DNA of 64,000 nt from Eupransor demetentiae. Lineage in GTDB: Bacteria > Bacillota > Bacilli > Lactobacillales > Lactobacillaceae. Made by a program: the position numbers and the translations under genes. This document shows positions 16,373-23,364 of the stretch, piece after piece. Under the pieces are notes generated by a model that had not been told where the DNA came from, did no database searches, and worked only from the letters and a program-made list of their open reading frames with translations. The stretch lies in NCBI RefSeq assembly GCF_963930865.1, contig NZ_CAWVOH010000001.1, positions 1 to 64,000 of the forward strand, read 5' to 3'. How positions within the stretch are numbered: the first letter of the stretch is position 1; each line of letters begins with the position of its first letter.

Positions 16373-16873
16373 TTAATTGTATTTGTTTAGAAGGGTGCGA
16401 GTGATGATTGATAGCCATACATTTCCCATAAGGAACCACCAAAAAATATTTGCTAGATGTTCCGGACCTTCGAACATGTAGTAGGCCCAGAAAAGTGTTG
16501 AAACATAGCTCATAGTGATGACGGAAACACGGTAAGCTTTCATTTCATTTTGAACCCGGCGTTCATCAGTGGCATTTATTTTCTTTTCCAGGACTTCTTT
16601 ATCTGAAAGTTTATACATTCGGACGCAGTAGAAGACTGTTAATAATGCGAAGAAGACAAACATTGATGCTAAGAAGATTAGTTTTCCAGTAAAAGTGTAT
16701 TCACTTTTTGCGGTAACAGGTGCTATGAGTGCCGAAATAAACATAAAAAGATAAGCTGATGTTATGGAGAAAATAATTCGATGGCAATAGATTTTACGAT
16801 ACTCATTTACTGTAATTGATGAGGGGATGGTTCCAAATAGATATTTAAACGTGTTCATGATTTTTCCTTTCAA
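16373..16873 (-). CDS. small four-helix membrane protein, paralog 2
   Basis: 166 residues with the same plan as its neighbours: N-terminal FKYLFGTIPSSIT...EYRKI, two helices, KINATDERRVQNEMKAYR, two helices, terminal LLNKYN. The start could be ATG 16873 or the internal Met6 (MNTFKYLF), which aligns better with paralog 1. It overlaps the end of paralog 3 by 4 nt. The product is probably an integral membrane protein of unknown role. Confidence 0.75.
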   Translation of the reverse strand: MKGKIMNTFKYLFGTIPSSITVNEYRKIYCHRIIFSITSAYLFMFISALIAPVTAKSEYTFTGKLIFLASMFVFFALLTVFYCVRMYKLSDKEVLEKKINATDERRVQNEMKAYRVSVITMSYVSTLFWAYYMFEGPEHLANIFWWFLMGNVWLSIITRTLLNKYN

Positions 16874-17353
16874 GGTAATTTGTTGAGTAAGTACCAGACA
16901 ATGCGGTAAATAATTACTGATCCGAATGCAATTAGCATTAGCGCCAAAGAGAATTCATATTTTTCTATTCGAGCAGAGTAGATTCCTGCTGCATAAATTG
17001 CAACTAAGAGTGTAAAGTAAGAAACTTTCAAGGCTCTTAAACTGTTATATTTGCTTCGTTCATCCGTTTCTTTGATTTTTTTCTGTTGAACTTTCTTTAA
17101 TGGCATGTTTTTAGCTTGACGGAAAGTTACCCAAACAATCAAAAGAACAACAACGGCTACAAAACTAATGCGTAACAAGAAGCCTTTATCCGTGAGAAAT
17201 GCCAATGGGTGGGTGTCCATGAACGATGTTGCTAATAGGCCACCTATAGCACCCCAAACTGCTGCTAAGCTACGTACTTCCAGAATTTTTCGATATTCTT
17301 CGTCACTGATAACGACTGGTGCAGTGGAAAATAAATATTTTAAATTTTTTCAT
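16870..17353 (-). pseudogene. membrane protein paralog 3, N-terminal frameshift in an A6 run
   Basis: The open part (17220 down to 16870, 116 aa) has KIKETDERSKYNSLRALK and terminal LLNKLP like its paralogs, but lacks a ribosome site at ATG 17220. The same frame stays open upstream and reads LKYLFSTAPVVISDEEYRKI, matching paralog N-termini. A strong GAGGAGGAG and ATG at 17353 lie one base after the XRE stop, but the A6 run at 17350-17345 puts that ATG out of frame. Removing one A restores a full paralog. It is either a real frameshift, slippage-corrected expression, or a sequence error. Confidence 0.75.
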
Positions 17354-17354
17354 C

Positions 17355-17552
17355 TTACTCCTCCTCAAAAGTAAAAATATCTTCGATTGTTGTGTTGAAA
17401 TAGGTGGCTAAGCGGTGCGCCAGCATCAGCGAGGCATTGTATTTTCCCCGTTCGAGGGAGATGATGGTTTGCCGGCTGACCTGCAGCTGGTCCGCTAACT
17501 CCGCCTGAGTAACGTGATGTTCCTGGCGAAGTTCCTGGATTTTATTTTTCAA
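17355..17552 (-). CDS. XRE-family transcriptional regulator
   Basis: A 65-residue protein made almost entirely of one helix-turn-helix domain: VTQAELADQLQVSRQTIISLE at about 14-34. The start is TTG at 17552 with AAGGAGAG upstream. It is the first gene of the operon that continues with three membrane proteins and an ABC exporter, and one base separates its stop from the next ATG. Compact XRE proteins of this kind usually control their own operon. The inverted repeats bracketing the promoter fit autoregulation. Confidence 0.9.
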   Translation of the reverse strand: MKNKIQELRQEHHVTQAELADQLQVSRQTIISLERGKYNASLMLAHRLATYFNTTIEDIFTFEEE

Positions 17553-17576
17553 TCTTTGCTCTCCTTGTTAAGCAAA

Positions 17577-17616
17577 CTTTACATTTAGGATAGCAAATCA
17601 GCTTTTTGATGTAAAG
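17577..17616 (-). promoter_or_regulatory. promoter and inverted-repeat operator of the XRE operon
   Basis: On the minus strand, -35 TTTACA (17615-17610) and -10 TATCCT (17592-17587), spacer 17. The 8-bp inverted repeat CTTTACAT (17577-17584) / ATGTAAAG (17609-17616) covers the -35 and the region just below the -10. A further related half-site lies near 17621-17635. Confidence 0.72.
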
Positions 17617-17675
17617 GGTACTTAACATTACATTTATATTTTCAAAAGATTACAGATTATTACAAATGTTTATAA

Positions 17676-17704
17676 TTGACGCGGGGCAAGGGATTTAGTA
17701 AACT
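17676..17704 (+). promoter_or_regulatory. promoter of tRNA-Glu
   Basis: TTGACG (17676-17681), 17-bp spacer, TAAACT (17699-17704). Transcription would begin a few bases before the tRNA. Confidence 0.6.
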
Positions 17705-17716
17705 ATTATATGTTCT

Positions 17717-17788
17717 GGCCCTATGGTCAAGTGGTTAAGACGTCGGCTTCTCAGGCCGAAATCGAGGGTTCGACTCCCTCTGGGGCTA
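17717..17788 (+). tRNA. tRNA-Glu (CTC)
   Basis: GGCCCTA (17717-17723) pairs with TGGGGCT (17781-17787) with two G-T pairs. The D-arm is TGGTCAAGTGGTTAAGACG, the anticodon CTC is at 17750-17752 in loop TTCTCAG, and the T-arm GAGGGTTCGACTCCCTC is intact. It stands alone with its own promoter and terminator. It reads GAG, an extra isoacceptor besides the usual TTC. Confidence 0.93.
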
Positions 17789-17795
17789 CTATGAA

Positions 17796-17834
17796 AAGGA
17801 CCTATCTAGCATTTGCTGTTAGATAGGTCTTTTG
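17796..17834 (+). terminator. terminator of tRNA-Glu
   Basis: GACCTATCT (17799-17807) / AGATAGGTC (17821-17829) followed by TTTTG. A small inner AGC/GCT stem is also possible. Confidence 0.85.
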
Positions 17835-17997
17835 TTTGCCATGCAGAGTATAGCCACAAGTGCTATATTAAAAATAAAATTGATTGGGGAGAGAAGTATG
17901 AAGAAGGTTTGGAGAGTTCACCGCTGACATTGTGACCGGCGCTTTGCTTCTACTTTTCACTCAGGTCGCCTAAAAGTAAGAAATAACTGAGGCTCTA
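17835..17997 (+). promoter_or_regulatory. leader region of the S51 peptidase gene
   Basis: A 9-codon ORF (17898-17927, MKKVWRVHR) follows an excellent ribosome site, GGGGAGAG. A second frame across it reads FTADIVTGALLLLFTQVA and stops at 17971-17973. It lacks a start unless one base is removed. This is either a leader peptide or a decayed small-protein gene. Confidence 0.35.
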
Positions 17998-18615
17998 ATG
18001 AAAAAATTTTTCCTAACATCATACTTAGCAGGGACAGCACCTTTGCTTGCTGGTTTCCTGAAAAAGGACACTAATCAGCCGCAACGAACACTCTTCATTA
18101 CCACCGCAGGTAACGTCGAAAGCTACACGCGCTATATTAGTGAAGGACGGGCGACTTTGGTTAAATTGGGTCTGCAAATTGACGAGCTGGACATTGCAGC
18201 TGTTGATGAAGCCACGGCCCGAGAACAAATTAAACAAGCAGAAATGATCACCATCGTCGGCGGTAATACCTTTTATTTGCTGCAGGAATTGAAGAGGAAG
18301 GATTTGCTGCCACTGCTTCGGGAAAAGTGTGAGGCTGGCACACCCTATATTGGGGAATCGGCTGGATCAATTATTCTGGCACCGGATATTAGTTATGCGC
18401 AAATCGTCGACAGCCCTGACCTGGCGCCGGAATTAAAGGACTATAGTGGTTTAGCGCTGACGGATTTTTACACCCTGCCACATTACATCGAACCGCCTTT
18501 TACCGAAGAGGTTCAGGAAACCTATCGACGGTATCACGACCAACAGGATTTGGTGCCGATTAGTAACTCGGAGGCGATTGTCGTGACTGGGGATGAATAT
18601 AAAGTTGTGAAATAA
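17998..18615 (+). CDS. S51-family serine peptidase (PepE-like)
   Basis: 205 residues of the class I glutamine-amidotransferase-like fold. VGGNTFYLL (87-95) and the nucleophile elbow GESAGS (Ser121) are the S51 signatures. A later LPHYIEP holds the probable catalytic His near 161. E. coli PepE is an aspartyl dipeptidase; many Firmicutes relatives are uncharacterised, so substrate specificity is not settled. It appears cytoplasmic (no signal peptide). TGAGG precedes ATG 17998. Confidence 0.85.
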   Translation: MKKFFLTSYLAGTAPLLAGFLKKDTNQPQRTLFITTAGNVESYTRYISEGRATLVKLGLQIDELDIAAVDEATAREQIKQAEMITIVGGNTFYLLQELKRKDLLPLLREKCEAGTPYIGESAGSIILAPDISYAQIVDSPDLAPELKDYSGLALTDFYTLPHYIEPPFTEEVQETYRRYHDQQDLVPISNSEAIVVTGDEYKVVK

Positions 18616-18646
18616 AAACCGCCCTCCCCCGAGTGCGGTTTTTTTA
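18614..18646. terminator. bidirectional terminator
   Basis: AAAAACCGC (18614-18622) / GCGGTTTTT (18635-18643) with T-run, serving the peptidase gene and overlapping the stop of the convergent gene. Confidence 0.85.
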
Positions 18647-19006
18647 TCGATAGCGCTGGCTATACTTTGCCATGTAATCGGCATGATACTGGTTGTAATC
18701 CAGACCCAATCTTTCGAGTTTTTGATTGGTCTCTTCATTGATTGGAACGTAACCTTTTTTCAGCAATTGTTTAATGTGCATTGTGTTGTACTGAGATCCT
18801 AAGTAAATGTGTAGTAATGTACCGGCCGCCCCCAATGTTATGAGTGATGCAATGTTACCCAAAATGAAAAAGCCAAAAAACATGGCGTAATCACCACGAA
18901 AAAGCATCGGCCAGGCATCCCAAAACAGGGACGTCCAGGAAAAACCAGTTATTGTGGTAACTCGTTCGCCGGTGTCTTGCTGAACAAGTTGAACATACTG
19001 CCGCAT
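18644..19006 (-). CDS. small membrane protein, DUF2628/HrgC-like
   Basis: 120 residues. The pattern GFSWTSLFWDAWPMLFRGDYAMF, one or two membrane helices (about 27-70), and a tail YNTMHIKQLLKKGYVPINE resemble small membrane proteins of the DUF2628/HrgC type. AAGGGGA precedes the ATG, and TATAAT on the minus strand at 19056-19051 is a likely -10. I cannot assign a function. The family call is from memory of the motif and is tentative. Confidence 0.65.
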   Translation of the reverse strand: MRQYVQLVQQDTGERVTTITGFSWTSLFWDAWPMLFRGDYAMFFGFFILGNIASLITLGAAGTLLHIYLGSQYNTMHIKQLLKKGYVPINEETNQKLERLGLDYNQYHADYMAKYSQRYR

Positions 19007-19127
19007 AATAAATCCCCTTACTTCAATAATCTTCTCTCTAGATATTTTAAATTATAGCCGAATTATGAAAGTCTTGTCACTGTTTTTAAAAAAGTAAACT
19101 AAAAATAAAATCAATGGCGAGAAAGTC

Positions 19128-19388
19128 CTACAAGTGGGATTTGTTCTCCAGAAAAGCATAGCCAGCTGACGTGACCTTATTAATCGTAAAGTCATATTCG
19201 CCAGAAAAATATGCTTTAATGTACTGTTTCTCGTAGAGTGATTCAACGCAGCGGCGAATTTTGTCAGGCGAATATTTTTGATTTAGTAAGCGCTGCACAT
19301 CGTCAGCAGTGGTGGGTAAAGCATCATCTTTTTCCTTGGCTTCAGCAATGAGCAAAATTTTGCGGGCGAGTCTTGGGGATTTAATCAT
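19128..19388 (-). CDS. small winged-helix-like protein, possible regulator
   Basis: 86 residues, mainly helical, with a winged-helix-like plan: LARKILLIAEAKE, then TADDVQRLLNQKYSPDKIRRCVESL as a candidate recognition helix, then a short beta wing and TSAGYAFLEN. AAGAGGT precedes the ATG. It lies next to three 29-bp-spaced palindromes, so autoregulation is a reasonable inference. No named family is recognised with confidence. Confidence 0.68.
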   Translation of the reverse strand: MIKSPRLARKILLIAEAKEKDDALPTTADDVQRLLNQKYSPDKIRRCVESLYEKQYIKAYFSGEYDFTINKVTSAGYAFLENKSHL

Positions 19389-19421
19389 AGAACCTCTTGT
19401 TTGTTTAATATTTTCGTAGAT

Positions 19422-19496
19422 AGTATAGCAAGTATATTAAAATCACGCGAAGTATACCAAGTATACTTTGTGAAATCGGAGTATACTAAGTATACT
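19422..19496. repeat. three iterons with 29-bp period between divergent genes
   Basis: Dyads AGTATAGCAAGTATATT (19422-19438), AGTATACCAAGTATACT (19451-19467) and AGTATACTAAGTATACT (19480-19496) start exactly 29 bp apart. Copies 2 and 3 also share the following TTTGTGAA. Each copy holds TATACT-like -10 sequences on both strands, and the minus strand of copy 1 offers TTGCTATACT as an extended -10 for the gene ending at 19128. They look like operators. Confidence 0.8.
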
Positions 19497-19530
19497 TTGT
19501 GAAGTTTAGAATTATAGAAAGTGCGCCATT

Positions 19531-19725
19531 ATGAACCTATTCCGGAAACCCAGCCTGAACAAATCCATTGCCGCCCGAACCAAGGGCCGTGCAACGCGTC
19601 AACTCAAGAAAGCTTTGATTCCTGGCTACGGCCAAAAGGGGATGGGGATGGCCCGTCCTAAGCGTGCCATCTACAACAAGGTTTATCGCAAGTCGACGAT
19701 TGGCTGGAAAGATTTATTCAAATAA
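19531..19725 (+). CDS. small, very basic conserved protein
   Basis: 64 residues, rich in Lys and Arg throughout, with GYGQKGMGMARPKRAIYNKVYRKST. The YGxKGMG...KAxYNKxYxKTT pattern recurs in short Firmicutes proteins of unknown function, some of them phage-associated (from memory, not checked). The ribosome site is weak. It is divergent from the winged-helix gene across the iterons and has a near-perfect terminator. Nucleic-acid binding would fit the charge, but this is inference. Confidence 0.72.
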   Translation: MNLFRKPSLNKSIAARTKGRATRQLKKALIPGYGQKGMGMARPKRAIYNKVYRKSTIGWKDLFK

Positions 19726-19754
19726 AAAGCGTTGCCAATTGGCAACGCTTTTTT
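19724..19754. terminator. bidirectional terminator
   Basis: AAAAGCGTTGCC (19725-19736) / GGCAACGCTTTT (19741-19752), loop AATT, T-run. It overlaps the stop of the convergent AEC gene. Confidence 0.92.
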
Positions 19755-20658
19755 AGACGAGGAGCATAAAGAGGTAAATCGTGAAGGCCGAAGCAATGGT
19801 GCTAATTAGCTGAGTCGACGCAATCGTTGCTTCGCGAATTCGATAGCGGATTGCGATGGTAACGGGCATAGCTGGTGAGGGAAGGGCCATCGTGATCACA
19901 ATCATTTTGATTAAATCGTGCGGCAAGTTTAACAGGGACATGACAGCCAGCAGAAGGCCCGGTATGGCGATGTTGTGGAAGACGACGGTCTGTGCAACTA
20001 ACTTGTTAAAGACGACGCGGTTAGTAAAGAGCGTGATTCCAATTGAGAAAAGTGCAATCCCGCTGGCGGCTTTTCCAAAGGCCAAAAAGATAATTTCAGC
20101 ATGGGCTGGGACTGGAATTCCTAGAAAAGATAGGAAAAAGGCTGCGAAGGGGGCGAAAACCAAAGGGTTTTTAAAAGTGTCAACAATCTTGCGAGCGATA
20201 GAACTTTGCTTATCAACCAACGCGAGTGCCAGTGGAATGGTAATCAGGTTGGAAAAGAGCGCATAGATGCCAATGATAATGGCGCTCACCTTTGCTGAGA
20301 AAACGATTGGCAATAAGGCTGATCCGATAAAGGGTACCGAGGCGTTGGCTACCGAAAGCGTCAGCAAGGCACTGCCGCTCTGTTCAATTTTCATTCCATA
20401 ACGGTAATAAAAAAAGAAAATGGCAAAAGCGACGACCATCGTTGCTAGAATCCAAAAGGCGAGCGGACCGTACTGACTTAGCTGTCCACGGGGCGTTTCC
20501 CAAATGCCGATGAAAATACTAAGGGGCAGGGCGTACTTCATGGTTAACTTGGCCAGCTGCTTGTTGTCTGCCTCGTCGAAGTCACCATGGCGGGCAGCGA
20601 AGTAGCCCAAAATGATGGTCCCCAGGACTGCTAGAATCGGTATAACAAGAATTCCCAT
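19753..20658 (-). CDS. AEC-family transporter (auxin efflux carrier type)
   Basis: 301 residues with about ten membrane helices in two halves of five, the layout of the AEC family. LSVANASVPFIGSALLP and MALPSPAMPVTIA carry the helix-breaking Asn/Pro-rich segments found in each half. In lactic acid bacteria members of this family carry malate or other organic anions (MleP/MaeP-like), but no malolactic gene is adjacent, so the substrate is unknown. GGGAGA precedes the ATG. Confidence 0.88.
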   Translation of the reverse strand: MGILVIPILAVLGTIILGYFAARHGDFDEADNKQLAKLTMKYALPLSIFIGIWETPRGQLSQYGPLAFWILATMVVAFAIFFFYYRYGMKIEQSGSALLTLSVANASVPFIGSALLPIVFSAKVSAIIIGIYALFSNLITIPLALALVDKQSSIARKIVDTFKNPLVFAPFAAFFLSFLGIPVPAHAEIIFLAFGKAASGIALFSIGITLFTNRVVFNKLVAQTVVFHNIAIPGLLLAVMSLLNLPHDLIKMIVITMALPSPAMPVTIAIRYRIREATIASTQLISTIASAFTIYLFMLLV

Positions 20659-20761
20659 TGATTAATCTCCCATCTGTTTTGTTTGATTATAGACCTGAAA
20701 ATTAGATTTTCTTTATTTTTGTCAGGAAAACCGCCATTGGATAAAGAATACATTTTTAAGC

Positions 20762-20790
20762 TTGCTAAAGCAGAAATCTTGCAGTAAGAT
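20762..20790 (+). promoter_or_regulatory. promoter of the T-box / mmuPM operon
   Basis: TTGCTA (20762-20767), 17-bp spacer, TAAGAT (20785-20790). The start would be near 20797, just upstream of T-box stem I. Confidence 0.7.
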
Positions 20791-20811
20791 TAAAGAAATT
20801 ATCATTATTCG

Positions 20812-21034
20812 TTGAAAAGATGAGTAGTTTAGCTAAAGTGCAAGAGAGAGTTCGGGTAGGTGTAAGCGAACCACGGCGGCTAAACGAAGAATGGTCTTGG
20901 AGAATTAGAAGGTGAAGCCTTAGCCTTTTACGTCTGACAGTCGTTATCCTGTTATAAAGTGACAGACTTCGGTCTGTAATGAAGATGGTACCGCGAGCAC
21001 TCGTTCTTTGATGAACGGGTGCTTTTTATTTTGG
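20812..21034 (+). promoter_or_regulatory. T-box riboswitch, methionine specifier
   Basis: The T-box GATGGTACCGCG lies at 20984-20995, with a terminator hairpin GCACTCGTTC / GAACGGGTGC and T-run at 20997-21032. In stem I, AAGAT (20817-20821) pairs with GTCTT (20894-20898) and encloses an internal loop with AGTA on the 5' side and AAG-AATG on the 3' side. The codon at the specifier position is ATG (20891-20893), i.e. Met. Uncharged tRNA-Met should stabilise the antiterminator and switch on mmuP-mmuM. The upper stem is TTTAGC (20829-20834) / GCTAAA (20879-20884). Confidence 0.9.
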
Positions 21035-21042
21035 AGGCCGAC

Positions 21043-22419
21043 ATGGCAGAAGCAGAAACAAAATTGAATCATTCGATGAACACCAATCACCTGATTGCGC
21101 TTTCCCTTGGGGGTGTGATTGGAACCGGAATTTTTATGTCCCCGGGTTACTTCATCAAAACCGCTGGACCACTTGGCACAATCGGCGCCTATTTGATTGG
21201 GGCCTTGCTCGTGACGCTGGTCATGATGTGTCTGAGTGAACTCTCGGTTTATATGCCCACAACCGGGGCCTTTCACGACTACGCAACGAAATTCATTAAC
21301 CCGGGCGTCGGCTTCGTAGTTGCGTGGCTTTACTGGTTAACCTGGACCATCGCGCTGGGCTCGAATTTACTGTCCATGTCAATCTTGACGCAGCGCTGGT
21401 TGCCCAGCATTTCCGTTTGGGAAATCAGTCTTGTTTACGGCGCCATTATCTTGGTTTTGAACCTCTTTAACCTTGCTTGGTTTAACAAGAGTGAAGCGGT
21501 TACTTCCTGGATTAAGACGATTGCTTTGTTGGTTTTCATTATCATTGGCCTGCTGATGGTCTTTCGGGTGGTGCCGGTTCATCACTTGCAGACGCTACCT
21601 GATTTTCGTGAATTGACCCGTCAGGGTTGGTTGCCACACGGTTGGGGACCCATCATCGCCACGGTTTTGACCGCTAACTTTGCCTATTCTGGTACTGAAA
21701 TGATTGGGGTTGCCGCTGGGGAAACAAAGAATCCGGCCAAAATGGTGCCTCAAGCAATTAAACGAACGTTGATTATCTTGATTGTCCTCTTCATCGGAGC
21801 AATCGTGGTCATGGGCTCCCTTTTGGCACCCAGCGACAAGGCCTTGGTGACGAGTCCCTTTGTTGAAATCTTGAATCAGGCTAGCATCCCATATGCAGCC
21901 GATGTTATGAATGCGGTCTTGATCATCACGCTTTTCTCGGCCTCTAACGCCGGCGTATATGCGGCCTCCCGTATGATTTGGTCACTGGCTAATCAAGGGC
22001 AAATTGCCAAGCGCTGGGGCAGGTTGACCAAGCATGGTTTGCCCGTTTATGGACTGCTACTAACCATGTTGGGTGGTGCCTTGTCATTGCTATCCTGTGT
22101 CTACTCGGCGCAGGCCCTTTACCTGGCCTTGACCGCTTTGTCAGCCTTCGCTGTGGTTGGCGTTTGGCTAGTAATCGGCTGGTCGCAGCTAAACTTCCGC
22201 AAGCACTTTTTGCAGGAACACAGCCTGTCTGAATTGAAGTATCGGGCTCCCTGGTATCCGGTCCTTCCTTGGCTAGTTATCATCTTCTGCCTTGTCTCCA
22301 TGGTTGGCATTGGTTTTGACCCCGACCAGCGGATTGCCCTCATTATCGGCTTCCCGTTTTCACTAATTGTTTACGCTTATTATCAATTCCGTCACCGTTC
22401 AAGTAAGAAAGGAAATTAA
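21043..22419 (+). CDS. mmuP: amino acid permease, probably S-methylmethionine uptake
   Basis: 458 residues of the APC superfamily, with the first-helix motif GGVIGTGIFMSPG and about twelve membrane helices. The start is ATG 21043, with TTGGAGG 6 nt upstream. A GTG at 21019 lies inside the terminator hairpin and was rejected. The Met-specific T-box upstream and the homocysteine methyltransferase 2 nt downstream point to S-methylmethionine as substrate. This is contextual, as many amino acid permeases look alike. Confidence 0.88.
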   Translation: MAEAETKLNHSMNTNHLIALSLGGVIGTGIFMSPGYFIKTAGPLGTIGAYLIGALLVTLVMMCLSELSVYMPTTGAFHDYATKFINPGVGFVVAWLYWLTWTIALGSNLLSMSILTQRWLPSISVWEISLVYGAIILVLNLFNLAWFNKSEAVTSWIKTIALLVFIIIGLLMVFRVVPVHHLQTLPDFRELTRQGWLPHGWGPIIATVLTANFAYSGTEMIGVAAGETKNPAKMVPQAIKRTLIILIVLFIGAIVVMGSLLAPSDKALVTSPFVEILNQASIPYAADVMNAVLIITLFSASNAGVYAASRMIWSLANQGQIAKRWGRLTKHGLPVYGLLLTMLGGALSLLSCVYSAQALYLALTALSAFAVVGVWLVIGWSQLNFRKHFLQEHSLSELKYRAPWYPVLPWLVIIFCLVSMVGIGFDPDQRIALIIGFPFSLIVYAYYQFRHRSSKKGN

Positions 22420-22421
22420 AT

Positions 22422-23339
22422 ATGTCAAACTTTATCGATTGGGAAAAATCACAAAAAACCATTCTTTTTGACTCGTCCATGGGCTTAGGTTTGAAAAGTC
22501 TAGGCTTCGACGTCAACAACCCACTTTGGACCGCCAAGGCCTTGGTTACGGATCCGGACAAAATTTATCAGGTGCACCGCGAGTACTTTGATGCGGGTTC
22601 GAACATTGCCTCAACGGATTCCTACCAAGCTAATTTGGCTGGTTTTATCGACCAGGGATACACCCGCGACGAAGCCGAAAAGTGGATTAAGGGGTCCGTT
22701 CAGCTTGCACAAAAGGCCCGTGAAGACAGCACAGGGAAGCAGACCAAGTGGGTCGCAGGTGCGATCGGACCTTACGGGGCCTACTTGGCCGATGGTTCAG
22801 AATATACTGGCGATTATAGCCTGAGCGATGAAGACTTGCGCGCTTTCCACCAGGACCGTTTGGACTGGCTAATTGCGGCAGGCGTTGATTTGTTGGCGAT
22901 TAAGACTATTCCTAATTTCAAGGAAATCCAGGTTTTGGCTCAGATGATTTCCAAGTATCCAGACGTACCGGTTTACTTCTCCCTGTCCTTAAAGGATGCT
23001 CATCATTTGAGCGACGGCACGGACTTGCATATCGTGCAGGATTTCTTGGAAAAGCAGCCTAGCATCGTAGCCTACGGGGCCAACTGCTTCCACCCCCGTT
23101 TCGCCGATGATGCGATTAAGTACTTCACGGAGAACGCCAAGGGCGACAAGGATATCTTGATTGCACCCAACGCCGGTGGCCAGTACGATCCATCCGTCAA
23201 AAAGTGGGGCGAACCAATCGACAAGGTCTTCTCTGACAATGCCCCTAAGTGGCGTGAAGAAGGGGCTAAGTGGATTGGCGGCTGCTGCGAAATGAAGCCC
23301 GAAGAAATGCAAGCTGTTCATGACGAATTGGTGCAATAA
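22422..23339 (+). CDS. mmuM: homocysteine S-methyltransferase
   Basis: Transfers a methyl group from S-methylmethionine to homocysteine to make methionine in the cytoplasm. The zinc ligands are Cys222 (GANCFHP) and Cys288-Cys289 (GGCCE). The N-terminal LFDSSMG matches the family LDGAMG start loosely. One oddity: the usually conserved Glu of the ETIP motif is Lys161 here (AIKTIPNF). 305 aa is normal. It is cotranscribed with mmuP under Met T-box control. Confidence 0.92.
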   Translation: MSNFIDWEKSQKTILFDSSMGLGLKSLGFDVNNPLWTAKALVTDPDKIYQVHREYFDAGSNIASTDSYQANLAGFIDQGYTRDEAEKWIKGSVQLAQKAREDSTGKQTKWVAGAIGPYGAYLADGSEYTGDYSLSDEDLRAFHQDRLDWLIAAGVDLLAIKTIPNFKEIQVLAQMISKYPDVPVYFSLSLKDAHHLSDGTDLHIVQDFLEKQPSIVAYGANCFHPRFADDAIKYFTENAKGDKDILIAPNAGGQYDPSVKKWGEPIDKVFSDNAPKWREEGAKWIGGCCEMKPEEMQAVHDELVQ

Positions 23340-23364
23340 AAAAAGCCCGGAAGGGCTTTTTATT
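23339..23364. terminator. bidirectional terminator mmuM / K+ channel
   Basis: AAAAGCCC (23341-23348) / GGGCTTTT (23353-23360), A-run and T-run on both sides. Confidence 0.85.

Noticed and set aside
21019..21042. Upstream GTG start for mmuP
   Set aside because: It lies inside the T-box terminator hairpin; ATG 21043 has a proper ribosome site.
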